From Gracilaria domingensis (lineage: Eukaryota > Rhodophyta > Florideophyceae > Gracilariales > Gracilariaceae): DNA of 64,000 bases. The stretch lies in contig VCMS01000359.1 of assembly GCA_022539475.1 (NCBI GenBank), forward strand, positions 1 to 64,000. Reading direction: 5' to 3'. Position numbers and translations under genes: made by a program. The notes under the pieces are model-generated. The model made no database searches and had not been told where the DNA came from. It worked only from the letters and a program-made list of their open reading frames with translations. This document shows, piece by piece, positions 24,976 to 35,920 of this stretch (within the stretch, counting starts at the first letter, position 1; the number at the start of each line of letters is the position of its first letter).

Positions 24976-26231
24976 TCGAGGTACAGTAAGGCACTCAGCC
25001 ACCTAATTCCTTGGAAGCAATCCGCAGCCGCATTCCGGCTGACCCTAAAAATATCCACACACTATGAAATCCATAACACGTACTACCTAAAGCAATGTAT
25101 TCTACTAGAATTTCATGTATCCTAAAATCTCACTATACTCTAAAATCTTTCAAGCATTGTATGAAGAAAAGAAGTATTCTGTTGAAATCCAACGAGTACA
25201 TACTGCACACCTGCTATAAACTGCCACTACAAGAAATCCATAAACGATCTTATCTATAATCCATGTATCCTTCATATCCTAAAATCCACCATTTATCCTC
25301 TTTCTATATCTAATGTATCCTATGACCCATAAATCTCTAAACCCCCATACAAGAAATAAAAAAAGCATCTTTTCTGTATTCAGTTTACCATGCATATTCT
25401 AAAATCCACCTATATACCATCCTATCTCTAATCAAAGTATCCTGCACAAATAGCGGGAGCAGCCATTTTTATCGATCTTGTATTAAAAGTTTTGTATTTA
25501 TGTAAAACAATAAAGCCGAAAAGAAGGCAAGGGATAAGTAATTGAAAGATACAGCCGATAAAATCATATAATAGATTCATGGATTAAGGCCAACAGTGAC
25601 TGGTTTTGGCACTACTACCTCTCAGTGTCATCTAGGGACACTAAGTGTTGCTATTTATCGAATGTTTTGCTGCATTTACTGCTGTGTCGAGGGATTGTTA
25701 CTGCTGTTTTTGTTCTATTGTCTACCGTTGGTATTTGTTGTCTATGTTCGTTCATCTGGCCCAGGTACCGCTTTCGCCCTTGTATGAAGATTATTTCTAG
25801 CACATCTGCGTGCGTCGCTCCACTGTCGTGCCTGTTCCCACTCGTTGGCATGTCTGTAGCTGTGGTGTGTAGCTCTGGTGTGCTGCGCCGTGGGCTTTTT
25901 ACAGTGAACATGGTTCTCTTTTCCGCATTCGTCCTGGTTCAGATCACGTTCCATTTCTGTTCTTTCTATCTCACCTCTGTAGATATAGCCAGCTACCGTC
26001 TCCGCCATTACGTTCTGCTTTACTCAAAATTGGAGTAAGGACAGAGACCTCTATCGCTGAGTCTATCCCATGCAGGGGAGTAGGACGCCGACATTCTAGT
26101 GCTGAATTCTGATCGAGCCAAGCGCAATGTTTTGCCCTACAAAATCCATAAGCATCTTATCTAACATCAATGTATCATTCATATTCTAAACGTCAGCCAT
26201 CGAACATCGTACTCATATCCAATTTATCCTA

Positions 26232-26430
26232 AGACATCCTATCACTTTAGAGTACTTAATGCTTGCCGTTACTATTGTGGTGGGAAGGCGACGTACCCTC
26301 ACTCGCACAACCACTTGATTCGCTGGAGGGTGCACCTGAGATGCACTTGATGTGCACAACTTGGTACGCTCTTCAAAGTTTAAATATTTGTAAACATTAA
26401 GAGTTAAAACTTCTGTACGAACCAGTACTT
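26232..26430. repeat. ~200-bp satellite unit, copy 2
   Basis: It is nearly collinear with 27,085-27,285 and shares CATTAAGAGTTAAAAC and the central GATTCGCTGGAGG. A minus-strand frame of 74 codons is conserved between copies 2 and 3, with both synonymous and non-synonymous changes. I read this as recent duplication, not selection. Confidence 0.8.
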
Positions 26431-26564
26431 TGTCCAATTTACTATATTCTAGAAATCACAGCATACTCTAAAATTCTTAGAACATTGTATCAAGAAAATA
26501 AGTACCCTCATGAAATCCAACGAGTGTCTAGTCCACACATGCTATACACCGCCTGTAATAACAC

Positions 26565-26985
26565 ACCATGCACCATATTATCTACAGTCAATGTATCCTT
26601 CCTATCCTAAAAACCCCTAAAGACATCGAACCGTAATCCAATAAATGCGGATACTACGTAATCGAATGTATCCAAAGAGTTTTACACATCTACACTCCTC
26701 ACACCATGAACCATATTATCTACAGTCAATGTATCCTTCATATTACAAAATCCCCTAAAGAAATCGAACCGTAATCCAGTAAATCCGAGTACTACGTAAT
26801 CGAATGTATCCAAAGACTTTTACACATCCGCACTCCTCACACCATGAACCATATTATCTATAGTCAATGTATCCTTCATATTCTAAAATCGCCTAAAGAC
26901 ATCCAACCGTAATCCAATAAATCCGAATACTACATAATCCAATGTATCGAAAGACTTTTACAAATCTACACTCCTCATAACACAT
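26565..26985. repeat. 138-bp tandem repeat, three units
   Basis: The phrase CCATATTATCTA recurs at 26,573, 26,711 and 26,849, an exact 138-bp spacing. The units also share CGAACCGTAATCCA and AATGTATCCAAAGA with few differences. A fourth, more decayed unit may follow at about 26,985-27,060. Confidence 0.9.
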
Positions 26986-27084
26986 CATACCGTAATCCAA
27001 TATCTCCAAATAATATGTAACCCAATGTATCCAAAGAGTTTTAAACCTCTGCACTTCTTTGAATATCTAACATCCATCTCTATA

Positions 27085-27285
27085 TATGACGCCTATCACT
27101 TTAGAATACTTAATGCTTGCCGTTAGTATTCTGGTGGGAAGGCGGCGTAACCTCACTCGCACAACCACCTGATTCGCTGGAGGATGCTCCTGACATGCAC
27201 TTAATGTGCATACCACGGTACGCTCTTCAAAGTTTAAATATTTGTAAACATTAAGAGTTAAAACTCCTGTACGAACTAGCACTTT
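27085..27285. repeat. ~200-bp satellite unit, copy 3
   Basis: It matches 26,232-26,430 along its full length. Copies 2 and 3 flank the 138-bp array, giving a higher-order arrangement of about 0.85 kb. Confidence 0.8.
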
Positions 27286-28060
27286 GTCCAAATTACAGTA
27301 TTTCAGAAATCACAGCATACGCCCTAATCCTTATAACATTGTATCAAGAAAATAAGTACCCTCATGAAAGCTAACCAGTTTCTAACCTTAATCCCCTATA
27401 CACCGCCTGTAACAACACACCCTAAACCATATTATCTATGGTCGATGTATCCTTCATATTCCCTAATCCCCTAAATCCGAATACTACCTAATCCAATGTA
27501 TCCAAAGACTTTTGAACATGTAAACTCCTCATAATTCCCCTAAATCCCCTATTCCAATATATCCAAATACTAGTTAATCTAATGTATCGAAAGGCCCTTA
27601 AACCTCTAAACTTCTTTGAATCTTTAACATCCACCTCTATATACGATGCAATATCTAAAGACTTTTGAACATGTAAACTCCTCATAAAACATCATACCGT
27701 AATCCAATATATCAAAAGACTAGGTAATCTAATGTATCCAAAGACCTGTGAATCTCTAAACTTCTTTGAATCTCTAAAATCCACCTCTATATACGATGCT
27801 ATATGTACCCAATATATGCACCTCAAATAGCCTCAGTAGCCATTTATATCAAACTTGGATGACAAGCTTTTCTTTTGTAGAACGATCACGCCGCATGGAA
27901 AGCAACCGATACATGATTCAAAGATACAAAGGATAAAAGAATATAATTGATTCATGGACTTCTAAAAACATTCCCAATCTCATGTATCTAAAGTCCACCA
28001 GTACTAAAAACCTATGAAAGATTATACATGAATCAAATGTATCCCTCTATCATCCCGACC

Positions 28061-28234
28061 ATATAGATGTAAGAACCCCAATGCGCCACAGTCTCCTCTG
28101 CTGCACCGTCCACGCGCCTGCTACCTTCCTAACCTCCTGCCTCCCTTTTCTGCTCTGAAAGATCTGCTTCTCTTCCCCGCACCTCTTTCGCAATCAGCCA
28201 CCTCGTCGAGGGCAAAGACATTTCTCTACCTCAC
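28061..28234. other. Transition out of the satellite block
   Basis: A short pyrimidine-rich stretch separates the AT-rich repeats from coding-like sequence. No gene is seen. Confidence 0.4.
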
Positions 28235-29040
28235 ATGGAAAGTTACCAAGACGCAATTCGATCTTCGCACTTAGGCACGAGTATTTCGGAACTCCACGAT
28301 ATGCTACTCCGTTTAAATATATCTTCAGGAGGGGATAAAGTTTTTTACGCATGTGCAGTCGAGCGTCAGAAGTCGTAAACGATGTACCGGATGAAATACA
28401 ACAAGAGTTAAAAGAATGCCGTTCGCGTTCGACAAATTCTAATCGGGTAACTAACGCGGTCAAGAAAATTTTGGGGAGCTTTTGGAGAGGACTTCGCGGC
28501 CTCCCTACGACGCAAAGAATTGAAGAGCTCAATGGCAAGAAGAGTTTGGGGAAGGAAGCTGCTCTAGTGATATCGTGGATTTATAAGCTAAAGGAAACAT
28601 GTCCTTCTTGGATCTGTGACTTGCCGTTGATGTTTCTAGCATGTGCTACTGGTTTTCAGTGGTATGTTCTAACTTTTATGTACCGCGAAATTGCGACCTG
28701 GCTGCCGGAAGATGGAGACATGAAAATAATTTGGATGTCTAAACTGAAGGCAAAGCATGAGAAGGACTTTATGAAGTTATTTCTGACAAGTTGAAAGGAT
28801 CATATTCCCAGAATTCCGCTGTAAACCTTGGTTATGACCCATTTTGCAGCGAGTGAAGTCCGAAAAATGTTCAAAAAATTAAATATGTGGCCAAAATGTA
28901 GGCACAATGTTGTCTCATGTCTCGAACCAATTTTCGAAAAAACAATTCATGGTATGGTTCATGGTCGAATTTACACCGCAACGACAGGGCTACTAATGAA
29001 GCCGTTTCTGGCCCATATTTGGTATGTTCGATATCATTGA
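28235..29040 (+). pseudogene. Decayed unrecognised coding region
   Basis: A frame begins at the ATG at 28,235 (MESYQDAIRSSHLGTSISEL) and then continues in a second frame at 28,351-28,794 and a third at 28,828-29,040. The middle part has a basic coiled or helical stretch (VTNAVKKILGSFWRGLRGLP) and a hydrophobic segment around DLPLMFLACATGFQWYVLTFMY. The last has FKKLNMWPKCRHNVVSCLEPIFE. Composition and order suggest one decayed gene with about two breaks. No family was recognised. Confidence 0.4.
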
Positions 29041-30050
29041 GAATGGTCAACAAATGGGACGCTCAGAAGCCGCGGTGATATATGGTTACCTCTGCCAGTA
29101 ATGCTGTGTGTGCATGGTCAGTGTTAGGCCCATAGACTGGCTCCGGCATGGAACCGTGTATGGAGCTGTCTGCCATGGCTCGACAATTTAGCTCTACAAG
29201 GCTGGCAGGATTGCAGACGCATCACAACGATACAAGCATTTGCAGCTTGTACCAACGCCTCTCATGCTCCTGTCGGCAGGATACACCCGTTTGAAAGGGT
29301 TGTGTCGTTGGACATCACTTGCGGGAAGCCATACCAGTCTCCTCACTTTCCCTACGCACACATGTCGATAAGAATGGGGGAGAGTGCGTCAGCAGCGAAA
29401 GACGGGGGGCTATCGCCATGCCGCCTCTGCGACCACATCCCGACATATATATCTTCTTGATTTGGGAGCACCGCCGATCGCTCAACCCGAGCAACCTCTC
29501 TCTCTCTGACCGGCAGGAAATAGTTCAGTACAAGAGCGCCAACCGTTTCCCTACAATCTCCTCAGCACAAACCGCTGAATGATGATGATACCGAGACCGA
29601 AGGAATGTTTTGAGGATCTCAGCGTCAGTTCGTTAGGATTTGCGAGTTGTCCTTTGGTCAAAACCGAGCGCACGTGGGAGAATGTGAAGAGACTGGATGA
29701 GAGAACTGTGCTCAAAGCGACTACTGTTCCAGATGAGAGTTAGATCTAGCACCAAATTGTCAACGCTTGATTCACAATGTTCGTTTTCTGTCCGCTTGAG
29801 ATTCTCGGAGTGCAAGCAATTGACAATGTGAACTTGACATGATGCAATTCATCAAATTTGTGCTCTGTTTGGGACAGCCTGATCAGATTAGCCAGCCACG
29901 GACACTAGCCGATACGGCTATACGAGCGCATCGCAGAAGCAAGCTAGTTCACCTTCGATGACCCAAAGACTCACCTATCTTACTCCCCATTGGCAGTATT
30001 TCGTCTGTTTGTGCTAAAGTTGCATCAGCCCACAAGAGCTCTCCACCAGC
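29041..30050. other. No recognised gene
   Basis: Short frames only. The plus-strand frame at 29,319-29,582 has no domain. The region precedes the strictosidine-synthase-like pseudogene and should contain its promoter, but none is evident. Confidence 0.4.
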
Positions 30051-30930
30051 ATGATGATCCTCGTTTTTATGCTTTTGCTGCTGTCGACTGCGCTTTGGCT
30101 TGTTAGAAAGCCCCTGCATCCGCTCCATTTTTTCGGCGAGCAGCCCCCCTCCTTGTCTCAAGTCGAATCTAACACAGGAATCTGAACCCAGAACGATCTA
30201 CTAGCATCCGCAATCAACCTACCACAAAACCCAAAGCTTGTTTCACCAGAAACTGCATTTGTTCGCGATTCTGACTGCAAGAAATTCGTCACTGACGCGC
30301 GTGGAATCATCTGGACCGTAGCTCAAAACAGGTCAGCATATAAACCTTACGCAGTTACTGGGGGTGCATTGCTAGGCGATGCTTTTGATCCCTAAACTGG
30401 GGCCCTCTATGTACGCGACTCTACACATGGCATTCTTCGGGTGCCGCCCGATCCGAGCAAAGCTCATACAGAGATTGTGGCTCCTGCATTGTCGTCCGAT
30501 CCATTAGATGAAATCACCTATTGCGATGACGTACATGTAACCTCTGATGGGAAAGTGTACTTCACATCTGTCACCAAGCTGTTCCCACAACGCGACATGC
30601 ATATCCCTCATTCTAACACGTACGGAACATATGTCTCAGACGTCTTGTACGGCTCTCCATCTGTGCGCCTACTTCTGTATGATCCAGAAACAATGGAAAC
30701 CACACAACTTGCAGACGGTATAGCCTTTGCCAACGGAATTGCGGTACATCCTAGCGGCAACTACGCTCTCTTTGCAGAAACTACGACCATGAAAATTTGG
30801 AAGGTATGGCTCCGAGGTGACAAGTGTGGCGAGAGACAAGTGCTGGTAGAACTGCTAGGTTTTCCTGATGGAATCTCATATGACTCTGTGGGAAAGCAGT
30901 TTTGGGTAACCCTCTACGGCGTCTGTCTCT
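30051..30930 (+). pseudogene. Strictosidine-synthase-like / APMAP-family beta-propeller, 3'-truncated
   Basis: A single reading frame runs from ATG 30,051 to the element junction, interrupted only by TGA at 30,183 and TAA at 30,393. It opens with an uncharged membrane anchor (MMILVFMLLLLSTALWLV), as in APMAP-type proteins. Family landmarks follow: NPKLVSPETAFVRDSD, ARGIIWTVAQ, PYAVTGGALLGDAFDP, GALYVRDSTHGILRV, LLLYDPETMETTQLADGIAF, ANGIAVHPSGNYALFAET and GFPDGISYDSVGKQFWVTL. About 290 residues remain, against roughly 370 or more in family members. The missing C-terminal blades lie beyond about 30,919, where shared element sequence begins, so the reading frame continues into element DNA. The frame is otherwise well kept, so inactivation is probably recent. 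Confidence 0.8.
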
Positions 30931-31214
30931 TGCAGATGCTAGTTTTTGGCGAGGGTCGTCCAGAAATTGGCAAGGGTCGTCCAGTAAATTTTTTGAAAAA
31001 ATATCGAGATCAATTATTTCAAAATCTGCAGATAATTGCTTGGGTCGTCCAGAATCGCTGTGCAGTAAATACTGGTGGGTTTTCCACTCGTGCTAGTTCT
31101 TTAGTCGAGGGCTACCTGAACTGTATTTCGCGAAGCCTAGGTTCAGTTTCCATTAAGGTGCACATTACACGATACCTTCTGCGGAATGATACCCTGCAAC
31201 GCATGGAATACTAG

Positions 31215-32640
31215 TGCTAGTACAGATGATGCCCATTATGAAATCATACCGTTTTATTCGTATCTATTCTTCTATCGACCGCTTCTGCTAACCACTACTT
31301 CGCTATATTACATGTACCATTTCCCCATGATGGATCGGGTGTAGGCGCAATCTGCGGCAGATGCCGCAGAGGGCACCTGCACCAAATTGCGGTAACGGTA
31401 GAACACATACGCACTCCGAGAGGATGAGGCGCGAAGCGCCTCATCCTCTCCGTTCGTCATGTAGGGAACCATGCCCAGATGCATGGTTCCCTACTTGAGA
31501 AACCTGCACCTGCAACTCGTGAGCTACGTACGCATCAAAAGTCATTTACCTGTATACGCAAGCGGAAAGTATCCATAAGTTAGTCAATGATCCGTTGGAT
31601 ACATTTGAAATGCGATGGAACGTACCATTGATAAAGCAAAACAGAAACGTTGCGCTAGAAAAGTCGAGGGACCTAGTAACTCGCAAAATGAAAAAGAAGA
31701 AGGAAAGGGATCGGTTAGATTACCAGCCCACCATCATCGTAAAGCGCGAAAGGTGTCGAAGCGAGAACTCACAACCAAGGACACCAAGAATGCCCATGCA
31801 GCAAACATACCTCAAGATGCGATAAACGAAAGAGCAGCCTATGTCCCAACCAAGTACCAGAATCGCCTATCCCGAACAGCCAGAGATCGATCTTGAGAGA
31901 CGAAATGAAATTGGTCGTTTTCCTGTATACGCAAGCAGAAAGTATCCATAAGTTAGTCAATGCTCCGTTGGATACAGTTGAAATGCGATAGAACGTACCA
32001 TTGATAAGAGCAAAACAGAAACGTTGCGCTAGAAAAGTCGAGGGACCTAGTAACTCGCAAAAGTAACCCAAAGCCTTTTTCCTGCCGTTTACATGTCGCA
32101 GAGCGCGAAGAGACGTGGTGAGGATTGGTTAGTTTAGAACAAAGATACGTAGAAGGAAATGGAAGCACGTACGAAAAGACTGCATGGAATACATTCGTGA
32201 GATACGGATGCTGTCCGCTTTATGGAGGCGTCCGACGAGGGCGGAGAAAGAGAATGAGGTACGCTTCATGTCCGCTTAATGGAATCCATTCTCAGCACGC
32301 TACTTCGTAATCCGTCGTACTTTTTTCCGCCCTCGAACTTCGTAGCGAGTGCGAGGGCGGAAAAACGTACGACGGAGCGGAGTAGAACGCGAGGATGGCA
32401 CGGATCACGACGGTAACAAAAGGTCGGACGTCGGACGGGCAGGGGCGGCGGCGGAGGGAAGAGATTTATTTTTCTGTGCGAGATTGGACAAGTGTACAGC
32501 GTACAACGTTGGGAAACCAGAGGTTTATAACCAGTGGTAGATAATACGAGAAGTACACCCTTGTGTTGAGGTCGACGTGTACCTACGTTCCTTTTTGAAC
32601 GAAAGCACGTGATCTAAATTCAAAATATATTCTCCGTTCT
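31215..32640. mobile_element. Hairpin-rich tail of element, copy B
   Basis: It holds the same structures as the left arm in mirror order. Hairpins lie at 31,418-31,450 and 31,457-31,498. There is one full 350-bp unit (31,544-31,890) and one truncated unit (31,920-32,066). A stretch with two further imperfect stem elements built on TCCGCTTTATGGA / TCCGCTTAATGGA and the CCGTCGTAC stem follows at about 32,210-32,375. No gene beyond short frames. The 280 bases before the transposase closely match copy A and likely hold its promoter. Confidence 0.75.
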
Positions 32641-32644
32641 CACC

Positions 32645-35600
32645 ATGACGTCGATCTTGACTGTCACTCGACCTCCTTCTCCCTTCTTACGACGTTCTCT
32701 TGCAGTCTTTGTCGTCGTTTCTCGTTCTTTTCTTCTTCCCATGGTCTACTACTGTACACATAAGAAGCGTGGGTGCCCCTTCGTTACTCGCCGAGGAGTC
32801 TTATCTCTTCAACAGCATGTCAACCATTGCCCGTTTCGTCTGAAAGCAGCGCTGGGAGACGACAATAGCCGGGCCATTCGGAGAAGCAAGCGTCTCAAGC
32901 TTTCCGCGCCCGCGCCTGCATCTTCCGAAACGGTCACTGCCCCTTGTCGCCTTCCAGAGCCTCCAGTGTCCGAGGACATCGTCGACCCCACTCCGTGCGC
33001 CCCTCCCATTCCGGACACTTCGCATTGTGTTTCTCCTTCCCCGGGTCCCGCGTCATTAGAGCGAGAACACGGAAGCAGTTCCCGCCCAGTGCCTTCTGAG
33101 GAGGCCCTTGGTGATTTGCATATGGATTATCTCACGGTTTGTCTGGCTTCAGTAGCTTTCAACCTTGGTCATCGTGAGGCGGACGAGCTAATTGGGCTAC
33201 TTCGGGACCCGCGATTCTCGCAAAAGCGATTCAACGAGACCATAACAAGTTCCAAGCGCTGTACAGAACTGAAGAACGCCATTTTCGAACGATACGCCTC
33301 AAAGGACTGTTTCAATCGCAGAACTGTCTCGCCAGAAGGATGTACGTTCAGCGCCACCCTCTACACGAGAGACCCCGTTCAGACACTTGTGAAACAGCTC
33401 CAGTTGGCTAACAACGAAAACACATTCTTCCACCCTATACCTCAGACCCACTCCACGAAAATATCTCACCCCATGTCCGGCTCTCTCGCAAGAGACGCCA
33501 CCTCAAAACTTAAGGAAATGGTCATGGGCTCTTTGGATAGTAGAATAGTGTGGTACTCTCAAGAAATAAGTTACAGTGAATCTTTCGTAGGTCTTCTGCA
33601 GGTATACACCGATAAGTCTTCAACAACTCTAAAGCAAACATCGGTTACCGCCTATCCTCTTCACCTCATATTTCTCAACTTCTCCGACGAGCTTCGCCGT
33701 AAGTGTATCCGTGATGACCTCACAGTAGTGGCATACTTCCCTACCACACTGATCGAGGTTTCCGCATCTGAAGCAGATGCAATGCCATTTGTTTCTAGCA
33801 AGTCTCTACGCCAGTCCAGGATGCAAATCCTTCAAGAATCTCTTCGTCAAGTCCTGGAGCCCATTCTAAATCTCACGCAGAAAGGTTTTCAGTTCATCGG
33901 CGAAGACAAAATAAGTCGAGTTTGCCATCCTCTGCTTGCAAGTTATTGTGCGGATATTCCTGAGGCTAAGGACATTCTGTCCATTCTTCATGGGACCAAA
34001 ACGGAAAGCCCGTGTCATAGATGCAAAGCCCCTCGCTCATCTTTATGCAGTCCTATTCCCACCTCATTCAACGGACGTTCTCAAAAGCACACGAAAAGCA
34101 TCCGAAAGACATACACAGCTATCTTGCAACATGCACAAAAAGACGAGGCGGAAAGACGTCCACGTCGTGCGAGGGAGAGGAGATCTCAAGCGGATACTCT
34201 GATGCGTTCAAATTCCATATCTCTCATTCCTTTGTTCCTCGAAACTTCCGTAAGCCTTGGAATGATCCCGGGATTGTCTCCATACAGTCTGTTCTCATCC
34301 GAACCATTACACAACTTGCATCTCGGCATCTCAAAGTTGATAAAAACGGCCACAATCGAGAGACTGCAGTCAGACACCCTGTGCACCACAATAGGAACAT
34401 CTGCATCGCGTTCATTTCGAACGATACGCACCCAACTCCTCAACCATGCAAACGCAATTCTAGCTGCCATAGAACGCGACTCTCCTGCCAAAGGTTTACA
34501 TATCGATTTCTCCACGCAGGAGAAAGGCAAATCTTTGAATGGTATCTTCACGAAAGACGGTCTCCGTGGAATGCTGGAGGCCAAAAACTACAAAGCACTT
34601 GACATGGTCTTTCCCTTCACAGGAGCATTCTTTGACATATGCTGTGGAGAACAGGACGTTGCCCCAATCACAACCGTTTTCTCTCAGTACTGGGACTTGC
34701 TCTCGACCTTATTCAGATACAATCGTGACCCGTATTGGACTGAAAGCTCTCTCCTGTGTCTTAGTTCGGAGATTGAAGCCTTCAAGCGTTCCGCAACAAA
34801 GACTCTGGCGGATTTTCATCCCCCCAGACTGAGAACTCTGAAGTTTCATCTTCTCGATCATCTCGTGGACGATATTCGCCGTCTGGGAAGTATCAAGTAC
34901 TACGACGCAGGCATATACGACCATGCACACCTGCTATTTAAGAGACACTACAAAAAGACGTCCAGAAGAACAGCAACGGCTGTGGAGGAGACTATTCGCT
35001 CCATTGAGCACGGACATGTTAGAAAGCAATGGAATGGCAATACTCCTTACCAGCGTAATGCAGGTTTACCAGGAACTTCCACACAGCTTCCTCGGTTTGC
35101 AATGAGAGGGCGTTCTTTCACTTTACGAGCTCTTCAACATTGTGTTTCAAGTATGTCCAGTTCAAAAACATGGACTGCTGTTAGAGAAATGTTCTCAAGT
35201 ACGGACACAAGGTCGATTCTTGATCAAATTGGTGAACAGGCCCTTCCTCCTTTCCTCAGTCTCGTGAAAGAAACACTGGATGAGCACTCTATTACATACT
35301 TCCCAGAAAAGACAAGGATAACTCTGGTGAATTCGGCCCTCGTGAAAGGCGGTTTCGTTCCGACTCTTGAACACTTCGATTCGTCTTCTAAGGCACTTAA
35401 GCTGGGACGACCCAAATACCGCATCATCCAACGTGTCTTCGCTTCTCCAGCATTTGGTCCCAGTAGAAAGCCAAAGTTTTCCACTGTATTGGTAAGCGGA
35501 GAAGATTCAGAGACTTGGGCTGCCCAGGTAGTCGCTCTGATTCGAATATCTCTCCTTGATTCTGCACTTACCGCACCAGAGGTGGCATTCGTCCGGTATT

Positions 35601-35920
35601 TCGAGGTTTTACCCCCCGCAACAAACATCGACCACATATTGAAATGCATATCTTTACGGTGGGCTACAAACGATGAAAAGAACCACACTCTTCCGTTCCC
35701 TCGTCATTCCAAAGCGGAGACTATCGTAGAGTTAACTCCTTGGTACGGGATGGTTCCGGCTTCTGCACTACAGGGAACTGTCCATGTTGTTCGATCAAAC
35801 TACCCTGCTCCACCTTTTTGTCCTCCACTTCAATGCTTTCAACACCGATTCTACATCAATCGATTCTATCATGATTCAGATGAAGGACCAACTGAGCACG
35901 TTGATCTTGTACAGCCTTAA
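32645..35920 (+). CDS. Plavaka-type (KDZ/CACTA-related) transposase, copy B
   Basis: An intact frame of 1,091 codons from an ATG in the context CACCATGAC. The downstream ATG at 32,740 (MVYYCTHKK) is the start shared with copy A. The domain order matches copy A: C2HC-type finger at residues ~34-66, a disordered Pro/Ser region to ~155, then the core with VYTDKSSTTLKQTS, HGTKTESPCHRCKAP, EPLHNLHLGISK and KFHLLDHLVDDIRRLGS. Copy B has YDHAHLLF where copy A has YEHAHLLF. That is a conservative change at a position that is usually Glu in the family motif. The stop TAA overlaps the homologous stop site of the coiled-coil gene. Both copies stay open while the companion genes are broken. Confidence 0.85.
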   Translation: MTSILTVTRPPSPFLRRSLAVFVVVSRSFLLPMVYYCTHKKRGCPFVTRRGVLSLQQHVNHCPFRLKAALGDDNSRAIRRSKRLKLSAPAPASSETVTAPCRLPEPPVSEDIVDPTPCAPPIPDTSHCVSPSPGPASLEREHGSSSRPVPSEEALGDLHMDYLTVCLASVAFNLGHREADELIGLLRDPRFSQKRFNETITSSKRCTELKNAIFERYASKDCFNRRTVSPEGCTFSATLYTRDPVQTLVKQLQLANNENTFFHPIPQTHSTKISHPMSGSLARDATSKLKEMVMGSLDSRIVWYSQEISYSESFVGLLQVYTDKSSTTLKQTSVTAYPLHLIFLNFSDELRRKCIRDDLTVVAYFPTTLIEVSASEADAMPFVSSKSLRQSRMQILQESLRQVLEPILNLTQKGFQFIGEDKISRVCHPLLASYCADIPEAKDILSILHGTKTESPCHRCKAPRSSLCSPIPTSFNGRSQKHTKSIRKTYTAILQHAQKDEAERRPRRARERRSQADTLMRSNSISLIPLFLETSVSLGMIPGLSPYSLFSSEPLHNLHLGISKLIKTATIERLQSDTLCTTIGTSASRSFRTIRTQLLNHANAILAAIERDSPAKGLHIDFSTQEKGKSLNGIFTKDGLRGMLEAKNYKALDMVFPFTGAFFDICCGEQDVAPITTVFSQYWDLLSTLFRYNRDPYWTESSLLCLSSEIEAFKRSATKTLADFHPPRLRTLKFHLLDHLVDDIRRLGSIKYYDAGIYDHAHLLFKRHYKKTSRRTATAVEETIRSIEHGHVRKQWNGNTPYQRNAGLPGTSTQLPRFAMRGRSFTLRALQHCVSSMSSSKTWTAVREMFSSTDTRSILDQIGEQALPPFLSLVKETLDEHSITYFPEKTRITLVNSALVKGGFVPTLEHFDSSSKALKLGRPKYRIIQRVFASPAFGPSRKPKFSTVLVSGEDSETWAAQVVALIRISLLDSALTAPEVAFVRYFEVLPPATNIDHILKCISLRWATNDEKNHTLPFPRHSKAETIVELTPWYGMVPASALQGTVHVVRSNYPAPPFCPPLQCFQHRFYINRFYHDSDEGPTEHVDLVQP

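Larger units (their letters stand above)
24060..28060. repeat. AT-rich satellite-like repeat block
   Basis: The block is built from degenerate, recurring phrases such as AATGTATCCTTCATAT, CCTAAAATCC, ATCTTATCTATAATCC and CCATATTATCTA. Within it are a 138-bp tandem array, three copies of a ~200-bp unit and repeated segments starting 'AGCCACCTA'. Base composition is clearly more AT-rich than in the flanks. The only non-repetitive part is about 25,560-26,040. Candidate identities are a pericentromeric or subtelomeric satellite, or nested MITE debris. I see no genes in it. Confidence 0.8.

Noticed and set aside
25625-26038. 137-codon hydrophobic frame suggesting a membrane protein
   Set aside because: It sits inside the satellite block, with an overlapping opposite frame and no supporting context. 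It is probably chance.
26213-27291. Conserved 74-codon minus-strand frames in two satellite units
   Set aside because: Changes are not biased to synonymous sites, so recent repeat duplication explains the similarity.
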